From: Roseibium aggregatum
GTDB taxonomy: Bacteria > Pseudomonadota > Alphaproteobacteria > Rhizobiales > Stappiaceae
DNA length: 64,000 bases
Direction of reading: 5' to 3'
NCBI RefSeq assembly: GCF_014692675.1
Contig: NZ_JABFCZ010000004.1
Coordinates: 186,001-250,000 of the forward strand
Within the stretch, counting starts at the first letter, position 1. Each line of letters begins with the position of its first letter. Positions 17,808-26,447 of this stretch are shown here, piece after piece. The position numbers and the translations under genes are program-made. Below the pieces are notes generated by a model that saw nothing but the letters and a program-made list of their open reading frames with translations, was not told where the DNA came from and made no database searches.

Positions 17808-18350
17808 ATGGACGTCGCAATCACCCAATGGATCAATTCGCTTTCCAACCACAGCGCCGTGCTGGATGCGGCGATGGTCGCGTTCACCAGTTACGGCGTG
17901 CCGTTTCTGATCCTGATCGTCATCGCACAATGGTGGAGCCGCCAGGACCGGCTTCATGTGCGCCATACCTGTATCGCGGCCGGTCTGTCGTTTCTGATCG
18001 GGCTCGGCATCAATCAGGTCATTCTGCTCTTTGTGCATCGCGTGCGGCCCTATGATGCCGGGGTGAGCCAGCTCATCATCGAGCGAAGCGGCGACTGGTC
18101 CTTCCCCTCCGACCACGCCACGGCAACCTTCGCCATCGCCGCCGCGTTTCTTCTACACGGCCCGAAGCGGCGGGGACTGGCGTTTCTCGCGGTTGCCCTC
18201 CTTGTCTGTTTTTCACGCGTCTACGTCGGCACCCACTATTTCACCGACATCCTCGGCGGGGCCGCGACCGGGATCATTGCCGCCGTGGCCGTACGCGGCC
18301 TTTATCGGGAGGGAACCAAGGTCGACAATCTGCTGACCGCCGTCCTTTAG
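17808..18350 (+). CDS. PAP2-superfamily phosphatase, undecaprenyl-diphosphatase type
   Basis: 180 residues with about five membrane spans. The three PAP2 catalytic motifs are present: a C1 region VHRVRPYD, C2 WSFPSDHATATF (PSDH) and C3 SRVYVGTHYFTDILGG with catalytic His and Asp. Size and motif spacing match BcrC/YbjG-like undecaprenyl pyrophosphate phosphatases, which recycle the lipid carrier for peptidoglycan and surface polysaccharide. Other lipid phosphatase roles cannot be excluded. It stands alone between the CHAT pair (185 bp upstream, no obvious structure there) and the convergent GntR gene. Confidence 0.87.
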   Translation: MDVAITQWINSLSNHSAVLDAAMVAFTSYGVPFLILIVIAQWWSRQDRLHVRHTCIAAGLSFLIGLGINQVILLFVHRVRPYDAGVSQLIIERSGDWSFPSDHATATFAIAAAFLLHGPKRRGLAFLAVALLVCFSRVYVGTHYFTDILGGAATGIIAAVAVRGLYREGTKVDNLLTAVL

Positions 18351-18371
18351 GGTCCCAGACGGATCGGGCGA

Positions 18372-19100
18372 TTACCTTTTCAGGGAAGACACCAGACCCC
18401 GCTGGCCGGCCAGGATGACTGCATGCATGGCCGCCTGTGCCTCTTCGGCGGAGCCGGCGGCGATCGCGCGCACGATCGCCCGGTGGTTCTGGACGAATTC
18501 GGCCGCCTCGTCCGGGTTGCGCTCCCGGATATCTGACTTGAACAGGGAGAAGAGTGCGGCCTGCACCAGGTCGCCGAGGGACTGCAGGAACCGGTTGCCG
18601 GAAAGTTTCAGCACCGCCTTGTGGAATTCCAGGTCCGCGACCGCAATGGCCGCCCTGTCATTGCCCGTTTCCATGTCGTCGACCAGCTTGAACAGCCGGG
18701 TGCAGTCCTCTTCGGTGGCCCGTTCCGCCGCGCGCCCGGCCGCCGCCGGTTCGAAGATCAGCCGGATCTCGAACAGCTCGTCCAGAAATGGTCCGGCGTT
18801 TTTCAGCGCCGCATGCCAGCGCAGCACGTCCGGATCGAACATGTTCCACTGTTCGGCAGGCCGCACTTGGGTGCCGACCTTGGCCTTGGACTGGATCAGG
18901 CCCTTCGCGATCAGCGTCTTCTTCGCCTCTCGGACCACTGTCCGGGAGACGTCGAACATTTCAGAAATGTCCGGATCGAGCGGGATCATGGTCTCGGGCG
19001 GGTATTCACCGGCCACGATGGCCCGGCCCAGCTGTTCCACGACATGCGCCGTGTGATTGCCGATCCGGCTGCCGAGCCCACCCGAGGCGACGAAGGTCAT
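18372..19100 (-). CDS. GntR/FadR-family regulator (FCD domain) of the furanose transporter operon
   Basis: 242 residues: a GntR winged helix (about 10-78, AHVVEQLGRAIVAGEYPP and FDVSRTVVREAKKTLIAKG) and a C-terminal FCD effector domain with its metal-binding histidines (DLEFHKAVLKLSGN, VQNHRAIVRAI). The ATG at 19100 overlaps the stop of the upstream permease gene by 4 nt, so the regulator is the last gene of the ytfQRT-yjfF-like operon and should report on it. The frame is open further upstream, but that part overlaps the permease and is not protein-like. FCD regulators of this group usually sense sugar acids. Confidence 0.88.
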   Translation of the reverse strand: MTFVASGGLGSRIGNHTAHVVEQLGRAIVAGEYPPETMIPLDPDISEMFDVSRTVVREAKKTLIAKGLIQSKAKVGTQVRPAEQWNMFDPDVLRWHAALKNAGPFLDELFEIRLIFEPAAAGRAAERATEEDCTRLFKLVDDMETGNDRAAIAVADLEFHKAVLKLSGNRFLQSLGDLVQAALFSLFKSDIRERNPDEAAEFVQNHRAIVRAIAAGSAEEAQAAMHAVILAGQRGLVSSLKR

Positions 19101-20089
19101 GATTGCGCGGCGAAATCGATCGCTGGTTTTCTGCGCACTGTCGTTGCCCAAGTCAGTCCCTTCTGCAGCAGGATAAATGCAAACAGCAGACCTCCGATCA
19201 CGATCTTGGTCCACCAGCTCGACAATGTCCCGTCAAACACGATGTAGGTTTGTATCAACCCCATAATCAAAATGCCAAAGAAAGTGCCTGCGACGAAACC
19301 GGTTCCCCCGGTCAAAAGCGTCCCGCCGATCACGACCGCGGCGATGGCATCCAGTTCGACGCCCACGGTCGCCAGCGAATAGCCGGCCGAGGTGTAGAGC
19401 GAGAACACGATCCCTGCGAGCCCCGCCAGTCCGCCGGAAATGGCATAGATACTGACGGTGGTCCGGGCGAGCGGAACCCCCATCAGCCGCGCCGTCGCCT
19501 GGCCGCCGCCGATCGCATAGATGTTCTGGCCAAGCCTGGTCCGGTGGGCGACGATAGCGCCGACCACGAAGGTCAGGATCATGATGCCGCCGATCAGGCG
19601 GAACCGTCCACCGCCCGGCGCCTTCCAGTAAAGCGACTGGAGCGTGTCGTAGAATTCGTGGGTGATCGGCACGCTGTCCGTCGACAGCACATAGGCCGCG
19701 CCGCGGGCCAGGAACATGCCCGCCAGCGTGACGATGAAGGGGGGCATCTCCAGGTAATGGATGATCGCGCCCATCCCGGCGCCGAAGGACACGGTAACCA
19801 GCAGAACCAGGGCGAAGGCGACGACCGGGTGGATCGACGTATCGCGCAGGATAACGGCCAGGAACACGCCGGTAAAGGCGATAACCGAGCCGACCGAAAG
19901 GTCGATGCCGCCGGACAGGATGACGAAGGTCATGCCCACCGCCGTTATCCCGAGAAAGGCATTGTCGGTCAAAAGATTGGCCACCACCCGCGTGGACAGC
20001 ATCGCAGGAAATTGCCAGGCGCACAGCGTATAAGCGAGAAGGAAGGTGGCGACGGTCACCGCGAGCGGAAGATGGGTCGTACGGATCAT
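19097..20089 (-). CDS. yjfF: Sugar ABC transporter permease, YjfF-like
   Basis: 330 residues with 8-10 hydrophobic spans. The family marker GMTFVILSGGIDLSVGSVIAF (ribose/xylose/galactose BPD_transp_2 permeases) is at about 45-65. With the neighbouring permease and the YtfR/YtfQ-like proteins, gene order and similarity match the E. coli galactofuranose importer YtfQRT-YjfF. The ATG at 20089 overlaps the first permease stop by 4 nt. A longer reading (to 21145) runs through the first permease on an alternative frame and is not real. Confidence 0.87.
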   Translation of the reverse strand: MIRTTHLPLAVTVATFLLAYTLCAWQFPAMLSTRVVANLLTDNAFLGITAVGMTFVILSGGIDLSVGSVIAFTGVFLAVILRDTSIHPVVAFALVLLVTVSFGAGMGAIIHYLEMPPFIVTLAGMFLARGAAYVLSTDSVPITHEFYDTLQSLYWKAPGGGRFRLIGGIMILTFVVGAIVAHRTRLGQNIYAIGGGQATARLMGVPLARTTVSIYAISGGLAGLAGIVFSLYTSAGYSLATVGVELDAIAAVVIGGTLLTGGTGFVAGTFFGILIMGLIQTYIVFDGTLSSWWTKIVIGGLLFAFILLQKGLTWATTVRRKPAIDFAAQS

Positions 20090-21129
20090 TGCGTGCTTTC
20101 TTTCAGCTCTTTCGGTGTCTCGGGCGGCACGATGGGCTGGGCGGACGCGCGGATGATGTAGAGCGCGTGTTTCACCGTCGGTGACTGGATGACCAGGATC
20201 GCGATGATGATCAGCGCCTTGATCACCAGGTTGAATTCCGGCGGCATCCCGGAAAGCAGGATGACGGAATTCACCGACTGGATGATCAGCGCGCCTAAAA
20301 GCGACGCGATGATGGAGAACCGGCCGCCCAGCAGGGAATTGCCGCCGATGACGACGGCAAGGATGGCGTCGAGTTCCAGCCACAGCCCGGCATTGTTGGC
20401 GTCCGCCCCCTTGATGTCGGCCGCCACGATCACGCCTGCCAGCGCCGCGCAGAAGCCGGAAATCAGGTAGACGCAGACGAGCAACACGCGGCTGTTGATA
20501 CCGGCAAGGCGCGAAGAGCCCTCGTTGATGCCGATGGCCTCGATCAACATGCCAAGTGCGGTACGCCGGACCACGGCCGTCACGGCAAGGCCCAGGGCGA
20601 GCCAGATCAGGATCGGTGTCGGGATACCCACGACAGTCCCCGCGCCGAGCTGGATCAGCCCCGGATTGACGAAGGTCAGGATGGTGCCTTCGGTGATGAG
20701 CTGCGCGATCCCGCGACCGGCCACCATCAGCACCAGTGTCGCAACGATGGGCTGGATCCGAAGCACGGCGACCAGCACCCCGTTCCAGAGCCCGCACAGG
20801 CAACCGACGGCGAGCGCCCCGATCAGCGCCGTGCCCCAGCCGTGCCCGTCGACGACGAGCGAGGCGGCAACGGCGCCGGCGATCGCCATGACCGCGCCGA
20901 CGGACAGGTCGATCCCCCTTGTGGCGATGACCAGGGTCATGCCGATGCACAGGAGTGCCGTCGGCGCGCCCCGGTTCAGGACGTCGATCAGGTTGCCGAA
21001 CAGCCGGCCATGCTGGAACTTGATGCTGAAGAAATCCGGGAACACCAGGAAATTGAGCAGGAGCACCACCGCCAGAATGAGAAGCTGCGGTGTCGTGCGC
21101 TTGAATGCGGAACGCAGGGTCTGACGCAT
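20086..21129 (-). CDS. ytfT: Sugar ABC transporter permease, YtfT-like
   Basis: 347 residues, BPD_transp_2 family, with the signature GMTLVIATRGIDLSVGAVMA near residue 62 and multiple hydrophobic helices. The ATG at 21129 sits in a TGATG overlap with the ATPase stop; a GTG one codon earlier (21132) is also possible. Together with the YjfF-like subunit it should form a heterodimeric inner-membrane channel, which is unusual among sugar CUT2 importers (normally homodimers) but is the rule in the YtfQRT-YjfF system. Confidence 0.88.
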   Translation of the reverse strand: MRQTLRSAFKRTTPQLLILAVVLLLNFLVFPDFFSIKFQHGRLFGNLIDVLNRGAPTALLCIGMTLVIATRGIDLSVGAVMAIAGAVAASLVVDGHGWGTALIGALAVGCLCGLWNGVLVAVLRIQPIVATLVLMVAGRGIAQLITEGTILTFVNPGLIQLGAGTVVGIPTPILIWLALGLAVTAVVRRTALGMLIEAIGINEGSSRLAGINSRVLLVCVYLISGFCAALAGVIVAADIKGADANNAGLWLELDAILAVVIGGNSLLGGRFSIIASLLGALIIQSVNSVILLSGMPPEFNLVIKALIIIAILVIQSPTVKHALYIIRASAQPIVPPETPKELKESTQ

Positions 21130-22643
21130 CACGCAGGCTCCTCAACGGTTTCGTCGGCGATCGCCCGCACGATATTCGCTGTTGTGATCTCCTTGCCCCG
21201 AAGTTCGCGAACGTGACGGCGATCGCGCAGGACGATCACCCGTGTGGAATAGGCAACCAGTTCCTCCAGTTCCGACGAGGCCACCAGGAGCGCCATGCCG
21301 TTTTCGCGCAGTTTCTCGATCAGGGCGATGATCTCCGCATGGGCGCCGACATCGATACCGCGGGTCGGTTCGTCCAGGATCAGGAAATCCGGGTTGGTCG
21401 CCAGCCAGCGCGCCAGCAGCGCCTTTTGCTGATTGTCGCCCGACAGCAGCCGGATCGGCATGTCTGGGCTGGCCAGCCGGATGTCGAGCGCCTTGATATA
21501 GGCCTCGACCAGCTCGTTCACCTTGGCGCGTTGCAAGGGACGGAACCAGCCCTGGCGGGCCTGCAGGGCCAGAATGATGTTTTCACGCACCGACAGATCG
21601 CCGACAATCCCGTCCGTCTTGCGATCCTCGGGGCAAAGGCCGAAACGATGCGCGATCGCAGCCCGCGGATTGCCAAGACCGATCTTCCTGTCTCGCAGCA
21701 AGACCGTTCCCTGATCTGCCTGAACGGCGCCGAAGATCAGGTTCGCGGTTTCCGTTCGCCCGGATCCCAGAAGACCGGCAAGACCCACGACCTCGCCTTC
21801 GCGGACATCCAGATCGAAGGGGTCGATCATGCCGCGGCGGCCGAAGTCGCACAGTTGCAGAAGGGTCTTGCCGGCTTCGGCGGGAGCCCGGTCATGGATC
21901 CGGCTTTCCAGTTGCCGGCCCAGCATCATGGTGACGATTTCCGTCTGGGAGGTTTCGCCAAGCAACCGCGTGCCGACCACGCGTCCGTTGCGCAGGACCG
22001 TGGCACGGTCCGAAATGGCAAATACCTGGTCCAGGAAATGGGTGATGAAGACGATCGCCAGGCCCCGGTCCTTGAGCTTGCGGATAACCGAGAACAAGAG
22101 TTCCACTTCGTCGTGATCGAGGCTTGCCGTCGGCTCGTCGAGGATCAGGACCTTGCCGGACAGGGCGACAGCGCGTGCGATCGCGACCACCTGCTGGACG
22201 GCGACGGAATAGGCCGAAAGCGGCTCGTCCGGATTGATCGAAAGGCCGAATTCCGAAAGCGTCTCGCGCGCCATGTCCCGCATCCGGCGCGGCGAGATGA
22301 AGCCGCGTCGCATGGGCTGGCGGCCGAGGAAGAGGTTCTCGGCGACAGTCAGGTTGGGGAGCAGATTGACTTCCTGATAGACGGTGCCGATGCCCAGGTC
22401 CTGACTGGCCTGGGTGCTTTGCGGCGCGATCTCCTCGCCGTCAAGCCGGATGGTTCCGCCGTCCCGCCGATAGGCGCCGGTCAGGCATTTGATCAGCGTC
22501 GACTTGCCGGCGCCGTTTTCACCCAGAAGCGCATGCACCTCGCCGGGATAAAGTTCCAGTTCCACCTCATCCAGCGCGATGGCGCCGGGAAAGAATTTCG
22601 AAATGCCCGTGCAGTGAAGCACCGGGCGCATGTCCTCAGCCAT
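21129..22643 (-). CDS. ytfR: Sugar ABC transporter ATP-binding protein, YtfR-like (two ABC domains)
   Basis: 504 residues with two fused ABC cassettes, as in CUT2 transporters. The first has Walker [10 protein letters not shown] near 40 and Walker [14 protein letters not shown]. Its signature is degenerate (YSVAVQQVVAIARA). The second has a degenerate Walker A (GLLGSGRTE), a good signature (LSGDNQQKALLARW) and [17 protein letters not shown] start at ATG 22643, preceded by GGGGGGAG at 8 nt. The reading frame is open upstream but overlaps the hairpin and the binding-protein gene. Energises import of the YtfQ-bound sugar. Confidence 0.9.
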   Translation of the reverse strand: MAEDMRPVLHCTGISKFFPGAIALDEVELELYPGEVHALLGENGAGKSTLIKCLTGAYRRDGGTIRLDGEEIAPQSTQASQDLGIGTVYQEVNLLPNLTVAENLFLGRQPMRRGFISPRRMRDMARETLSEFGLSINPDEPLSAYSVAVQQVVAIARAVALSGKVLILDEPTASLDHDEVELLFSVIRKLKDRGLAIVFITHFLDQVFAISDRATVLRNGRVVGTRLLGETSQTEIVTMMLGRQLESRIHDRAPAEAGKTLLQLCDFGRRGMIDPFDLDVREGEVVGLAGLLGSGRTETANLIFGAVQADQGTVLLRDRKIGLGNPRAAIAHRFGLCPEDRKTDGIVGDLSVRENIILALQARQGWFRPLQRAKVNELVEAYIKALDIRLASPDMPIRLLSGDNQQKALLARWLATNPDFLILDEPTRGIDVGAHAEIIALIEKLRENGMALLVASSELEELVAYSTRVIVLRDRRHVRELRGKEITTANIVRAIADETVEEPA

Positions 22644-22686
22644 ATATCGGGCTCCCCCCGAGGGTCGTCTCACCCCCCAATTGTCG

Positions 22687-22715
22687 GTGCCGGGCGGTCT
22701 CCCGCCGCCCGGCAC
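22687..22715 (-). terminator. Hairpin between ytfQ-like and ytfR-like genes
   Basis: GTGCCGGGCGG (22687-22697) pairs perfectly with CCGCCCGGCAC (22705-22715) around a 7-nt loop: 11 bp, very GC-rich, and no uridine run on either strand. It starts 10 nt after the binding-protein stop codon. Probably an mRNA 3'-end stabiliser or partial attenuator giving more binding protein than ATPase. Confidence 0.5.
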
Positions 22716-22725
22716 ATCCGCAGGA

Positions 22726-23682
22726 TCAGTATCCCAGGTTCTTCTTCTTCTCGTAGATGGCCATATTATCATCTTTGGCCGTGTAGAGCCTGGACTCGGT
22801 CTGGATCCACTTCGGAGGAACGGTCCCGTCCTTGAGATAGGCCTCGAGCGCATCGAAGGCCGGTCCCGCCATGTTCGGCGTCAGCTCGATGGTCGCATTC
22901 GCTTCGCCATGGGCGATCGCCAGGTGCATGTCCGGAACGGAATCGATGGCGACGATCTTGATGTCCTCGCCCGGCTTCAGTCCGGCTTCCTTGATCGCCT
23001 GAATGGCGCCGACGGCCATGTCGTCGTTATGGGCATAGAGCGCACAGATGTTCTTGCCGCCGTCCTCGGCCTTGAGGAAGCTTTCCATCACGACCTTGCC
23101 CTGGCTGCGGGTAAAGTCGCCGGTCTGGCTGCGGATGATCTTCAGGTTGTCATGGCCTGCGATCGCTTCCGCAAAGCCCTTCTTGCGGTCAATCGCCGGT
23201 GACGACCCGGTCGTACCCTGCAGTTCGACGATGTTGCACGGCTTGCCGTTCATGGCATCGACGAGCCACTGGCCGGCCACGTTTCCTTCGTGAACCAGAT
23301 CGGAGGTCACCGCAGTCATATAGAGATCCTTCGGCGCATCCACGGTCCGATCGAGAAGCAGCACCGGAATTTCGGCATCCTTGGCTTCTTCGAGAACCTC
23401 GTCCCAGCCGGTCGCAACCACCGGCGCCAGCAGGATGGCGTCGACGCCCTGGGCGATGAACGACCGGATCGCCTTGATCTGGTTTTCCTGTTTCTGCTGG
23501 GCGTCTGCGAATTTCAGATTGATGCCGCGGTTTTCGGCTTCCTGCTTGGTCACCGTCGTTTCGGCGGCGCGCCAACCGGATTCCGATCCGATCTGCGAAA
23601 AGCCGACCGTCATGTTGCCCGCCATCGAAGCGGCCGGGGCAAGCGCCATCACGCTCGCAATGAGCAATGCCTTGAGTTTCAT
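22726..23682 (-). CDS. ytfQ: Galactofuranose/arabinofuranose-type sugar-binding protein, YtfQ-like
   Basis: 318-residue periplasmic binding protein starting at ATG 23682, with GGAGG 8 nt before it. Signal peptide of about 21 residues (LKALLIASVMALAPAASMAG). The mature N-terminus NMTVGFSQIGSESGWRAAE, then QQKQENQIKAIRSFIAQG and APVVATGWDEVLEEAKDAEI, match what I remember of E. coli YtfQ almost block for block. YtfQ binds galactofuranose; relatives in sugar-acid-degrading alphaproteobacteria may prefer arabinose. First gene of a five-gene operon (binding protein, ATPase, two permeases, GntR regulator). Confidence 0.9.
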   Translation of the reverse strand: MKLKALLIASVMALAPAASMAGNMTVGFSQIGSESGWRAAETTVTKQEAENRGINLKFADAQQKQENQIKAIRSFIAQGVDAILLAPVVATGWDEVLEEAKDAEIPVLLLDRTVDAPKDLYMTAVTSDLVHEGNVAGQWLVDAMNGKPCNIVELQGTTGSSPAIDRKKGFAEAIAGHDNLKIIRSQTGDFTRSQGKVVMESFLKAEDGGKNICALYAHNDDMAVGAIQAIKEAGLKPGEDIKIVAIDSVPDMHLAIAHGEANATIELTPNMAGPAFDALEAYLKDGTVPPKWIQTESRLYTAKDDNMAIYEKKKNLGY

Positions 23683-23988
23683 CGTTTTCCTCCACGAGAG
23701 ATTATAATTCTCACAATCGTTATTAAGTAATACTTTATGATTTTTGTAAAGGGGCGGCGAGACCAAAATCGCCTTTAATTGCAATGATTTCTGCGGTTTT
23801 TAAGGCATGGTTCGAGCAGCCAAAAAAACGGCAACGCCGGCCGCAAGCCGAGCTCGGCTGCACCGGTATTTCAGTGTCCTCTATCCCGGTCCGAAGAACC
23901 GGCGGACAGGTTTTCAAGTCCCGGAAGGCGGCTGGTGCCAAAGGGGCGATTTTCCTCTAAACCGCCCCCGGCCCGACCGCCGCCAGGC
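23683..23988. other. Intergenic region, 306 bp: promoter of ytfQ operon and 3' end of the sugar operon
   Basis: The half next to ytfQ (23700-23800) is AT-rich, with CTTTA and TAAAG arms 9 nt apart (about 23743-23761), a reasonable but weak place for the promoter and the GntR site. The other half is GC-rich. GGGGCG (23943-23948) and CGCCCC (23963-23968) could pair as a weak terminator for the upstream semialdehyde dehydrogenase gene, but the U-run is only CTTTGG. No gene is seen here. Confidence 0.4.
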
Positions 23989-25494
23989 CTACCCCAGATC
24001 CGCCGGCAACAACGCGTCCGGCATGTTCTGGTAACAGACGGGGCGCAGGAAACGTCGGATGGCGAGTGTGCCGACCGACGTGGCGCCGAAATTGGTCGAA
24101 GCCGGATAGGGCCCGCCATGCACCATGGCATCGCAAACCTCCACACCGGTCGGAAACCCGTTCGTCAGAATGCGGCCCGCCTTGCGTTCCAGCACCGGCA
24201 TCAGCGCTTTCGCTTCGTCCATGTCCGCATCATCCATATGAATGGTAGAAGTCAGCTGCCCCTGCAGAGAACGGGCGATCGCCTGCATCTGGATGAAATC
24301 GGAAACGGTCACGATGATCCCGAGCGGGCCGAAGACTTCTTCGCCGAGCACATGGTTGTCGAGCCAGTCTTCACCCGACACCCGGTAGAGATAGGGCGTC
24401 GCGTTGCGCAGATCGCAGGTCGAGGTCATCAGTTCCCGGACCCCGGCCGTCTTCGCCACCTGGTCCCGGCCCTTGCGGTAGGCCGAAGCGATGCCGTCGG
24501 TCAGCATGGTCTGGGCATTGACGGCTTCCAGCGCCGTCGTGGCCGCAGCGGAAAAAGCATCCGTATCGTCGCCGTCGAGCGCAACGACGATCCCCGGATT
24601 GGTGCAGAACTGCCCTGCTCCCATGGTCAGCGACCCGGCCCAGCCCTTGGCGATCTCCGCTCCGCGGTTCTTCAGGGCATGGGGCAGCAGGAACATCGGG
24701 TTGACCGACCCGAGCTCGCCGAAGAATGGGATCGGCGTCGGACGCGCCGCGCACAGATCGAACAGGGCGCGCCCGGCCCGCAGGGAACCGGTAAAGCCGA
24801 CCGCCTGGATCAGCGGGTGTTTTACCAGCGCTTCACCGACCTCGATGCCGTTGGACTGGATCAGGGAAAACACGCCCGGATGAACGCCGCATTTTTTGAT
24901 CGCCGCATCGATCGCCTGGGCGACGAGTTCCGCCGTGCCCGGATGGGCCGGATGTCCCTTGACCACCACCGGACAGCCGGCGGCAAGGGCCGAGGCGGTG
25001 TCGCCGCCGGCGGTCGAGAAGGCCAGCGGAAAATTCGAGGCGCCAAAGACGGCGACCGGACCGACCGGGCGCTGGACCATCTTGATGTCCGGACGCGGCA
25101 ACGGCTGGCGGTCCGGCAGCGCCTCGTCGTGGCGCTTGTCGAGATAGTCGCCTTTGAGGATATGGGATGCGAACAGCCGCAACTGGCCGGTCGTCCGTCC
25201 GCGCTCGCCGTTCAGGCGCGCTTCCGGCAGGCCGGTTTCCTGGGTGCCGACCTCGGTGATGGCATCGCAGCGCGATTCGATCTCGTCGGCAATCGCGTTG
25301 AGGAAAGCCGCACGGCTTTCCCGCGATGAATATCCGAAAGACCAGAATGCTTCTTCCGCGCCGGTCACGGCCGCATCCACATCGGCGGCCGTTCCGACCG
25401 AAAAGGCGTGGGCCGGTCCATGCGCAGGCTGCGAGGTGAAGGTTTCGTCTCCACCGGTCCAGTTGCCGGCAATGAGGTGTTTTCCTGTCAGCAT
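23989..25494 (-). CDS. 2,5-dioxovalerate (alpha-ketoglutaric semialdehyde) dehydrogenase
   Basis: 501-residue aldehyde dehydrogenase. Start ATG 25494 has GAGAGG 6 nt upstream. Catalytic Glu E260 in FFGELGSVNP and catalytic Cys C297 in GAGQFCTNPG are in place, with an FGASNFPLAFSTAGGDTASA cofactor region. The GQFCTNPG and FGELGSVNPMF forms are those of KGSADH, which oxidises 2-oxoglutarate semialdehyde to 2-oxoglutarate with NAD(P)+. This is the last step of the non-phosphorylating L-arabinose, D-xylose and galactarate pathways. It is the last gene of the chvE sugar operon, 10 nt after the lactonase gene. Confidence 0.9.
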   Translation of the reverse strand: MLTGKHLIAGNWTGGDETFTSQPAHGPAHAFSVGTAADVDAAVTGAEEAFWSFGYSSRESRAAFLNAIADEIESRCDAITEVGTQETGLPEARLNGERGRTTGQLRLFASHILKGDYLDKRHDEALPDRQPLPRPDIKMVQRPVGPVAVFGASNFPLAFSTAGGDTASALAAGCPVVVKGHPAHPGTAELVAQAIDAAIKKCGVHPGVFSLIQSNGIEVGEALVKHPLIQAVGFTGSLRAGRALFDLCAARPTPIPFFGELGSVNPMFLLPHALKNRGAEIAKGWAGSLTMGAGQFCTNPGIVVALDGDDTDAFSAAATTALEAVNAQTMLTDGIASAYRKGRDQVAKTAGVRELMTSTCDLRNATPYLYRVSGEDWLDNHVLGEEVFGPLGIIVTVSDFIQMQAIARSLQGQLTSTIHMDDADMDEAKALMPVLERKAGRILTNGFPTGVEVCDAMVHGGPYPASTNFGATSVGTLAIRRFLRPVCYQNMPDALLPADLG

Positions 25495-25504
25495 GTGATG
25501 CCTC

Positions 25505-26419
25505 TCATTTCGAATGTTCGATTTCATGGCGAAGTTGAAACGCCACATCCGCGTGTCCCCTGAAATCGCCGTCAATGACGAAGGTGTATCCAGCACCCGG
25601 ATCGGCCGCGCGCGAAGCCGCCGAATACCCCTGCCAGGCGGATGTGACGAGCATGCGGTCCAGATCCGGTCCCACGAAACACGGGCAGGTGGTCTGGGCC
25701 GCCGGCACCTCGAAGGTTTGCACGAGAGACCCGTCCGGCGCAAAACCGGAGACCGACCCGCCGCCCCAGGACGCGTTCCACAACACCCCGTCCGCATCGA
25801 TGACCGAACCGTCGAAGCTTCCCCCGAGCGGCAGATCCTTTTCGCTCAGGTGGGCCTCCGGCTCGCCCACAGGCAGGCCGGTCGCCGGATCAAGGGCGAC
25901 CCGCCACACCGTGTTGAGCGCGGTATCGGCGAAATAGCCGGTCCGCCCGTCGGGCGAAAAGCAGATGGAGTTCGGGATCGAAATGTCGCCGTAGAGCCGG
26001 CGCAGCTCGCTGCCGTCGAACCAGTAGATGCTGCCGGCCTGGTGTTCGGCGTTCCTGCCCATGGTGCCGATCCACAGCCGGCCGGAGGGATGAACCCGGC
26101 CGTCATTGGACCGGGTGACGGCATTGTCCGCTTCCAGCGGCGCGAGCAGGTTCAGCCTACCGTCCGCCCTGGTCCTGAGATAGAGCCCGTCTTCCATGGC
26201 CAGCAGTTGACGTTCCGCGTCGACGGGCGCGATCATACTGCCCATGCGCGGCAGGTCGTGGACCAGCGACCGGTTCTCCGCGAAGCGGTATTCGATCAGC
26301 TTCCGGCCGACGATATCGAACCACCAGGCCGTGTCGGTTGACCGGTCGTAATGCGGCCCCTCGCCGAGCTCGCAGCACTCGGCGGGCAGTTTCTGCGTTA
26401 TCGCTTGGGCCATGGTCAT
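25505..26419 (-). CDS. SMP-30/gluconolactonase family sugar lactonase
   Basis: About 304 residues, six-bladed beta-propeller SMP-30/LRE family. Visible are the metal-binding Glu in ELGEGPHYD, TRSNDGRVHPSGRLWIGTMG, FSPDGRTGYFADTALNT and GSFDGSVIDADGVLWNASWG. It hydrolyses aldonolactones (L-arabino-gamma-lactone, D-galactono-lactone) made by the sugar dehydrogenase of the same operon. Start uncertain: ATG 26419, ATG 26413, GTG 26422 and TTG 26431 are all in frame and AAGGAAG lies just upstream. The call of arabinono/galactono-lactonase comes from context; the family also takes gluconolactone. Confidence 0.88.
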   Translation of the reverse strand: MTMAQAITQKLPAECCELGEGPHYDRSTDTAWWFDIVGRKLIEYRFAENRSLVHDLPRMGSMIAPVDAERQLLAMEDGLYLRTRADGRLNLLAPLEADNAVTRSNDGRVHPSGRLWIGTMGRNAEHQAGSIYWFDGSELRRLYGDISIPNSICFSPDGRTGYFADTALNTVWRVALDPATGLPVGEPEAHLSEKDLPLGGSFDGSVIDADGVLWNASWGGGSVSGFAPDGSLVQTFEVPAAQTTCPCFVGPDLDRMLVTSAWQGYSAASRAADPGAGYTFVIDGDFRGHADVAFQLRHEIEHSK

Positions 26420-26447
26420 CACGGTCGTCAACTTCCTTTGCGCGTGT

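Noticed and set aside
19097..21145. A single 682-residue permease reading
   Set aside because: Its first half is an out-of-frame reading of the YtfT-like gene. The real second permease starts at ATG 20089 in an ATGA overlap.
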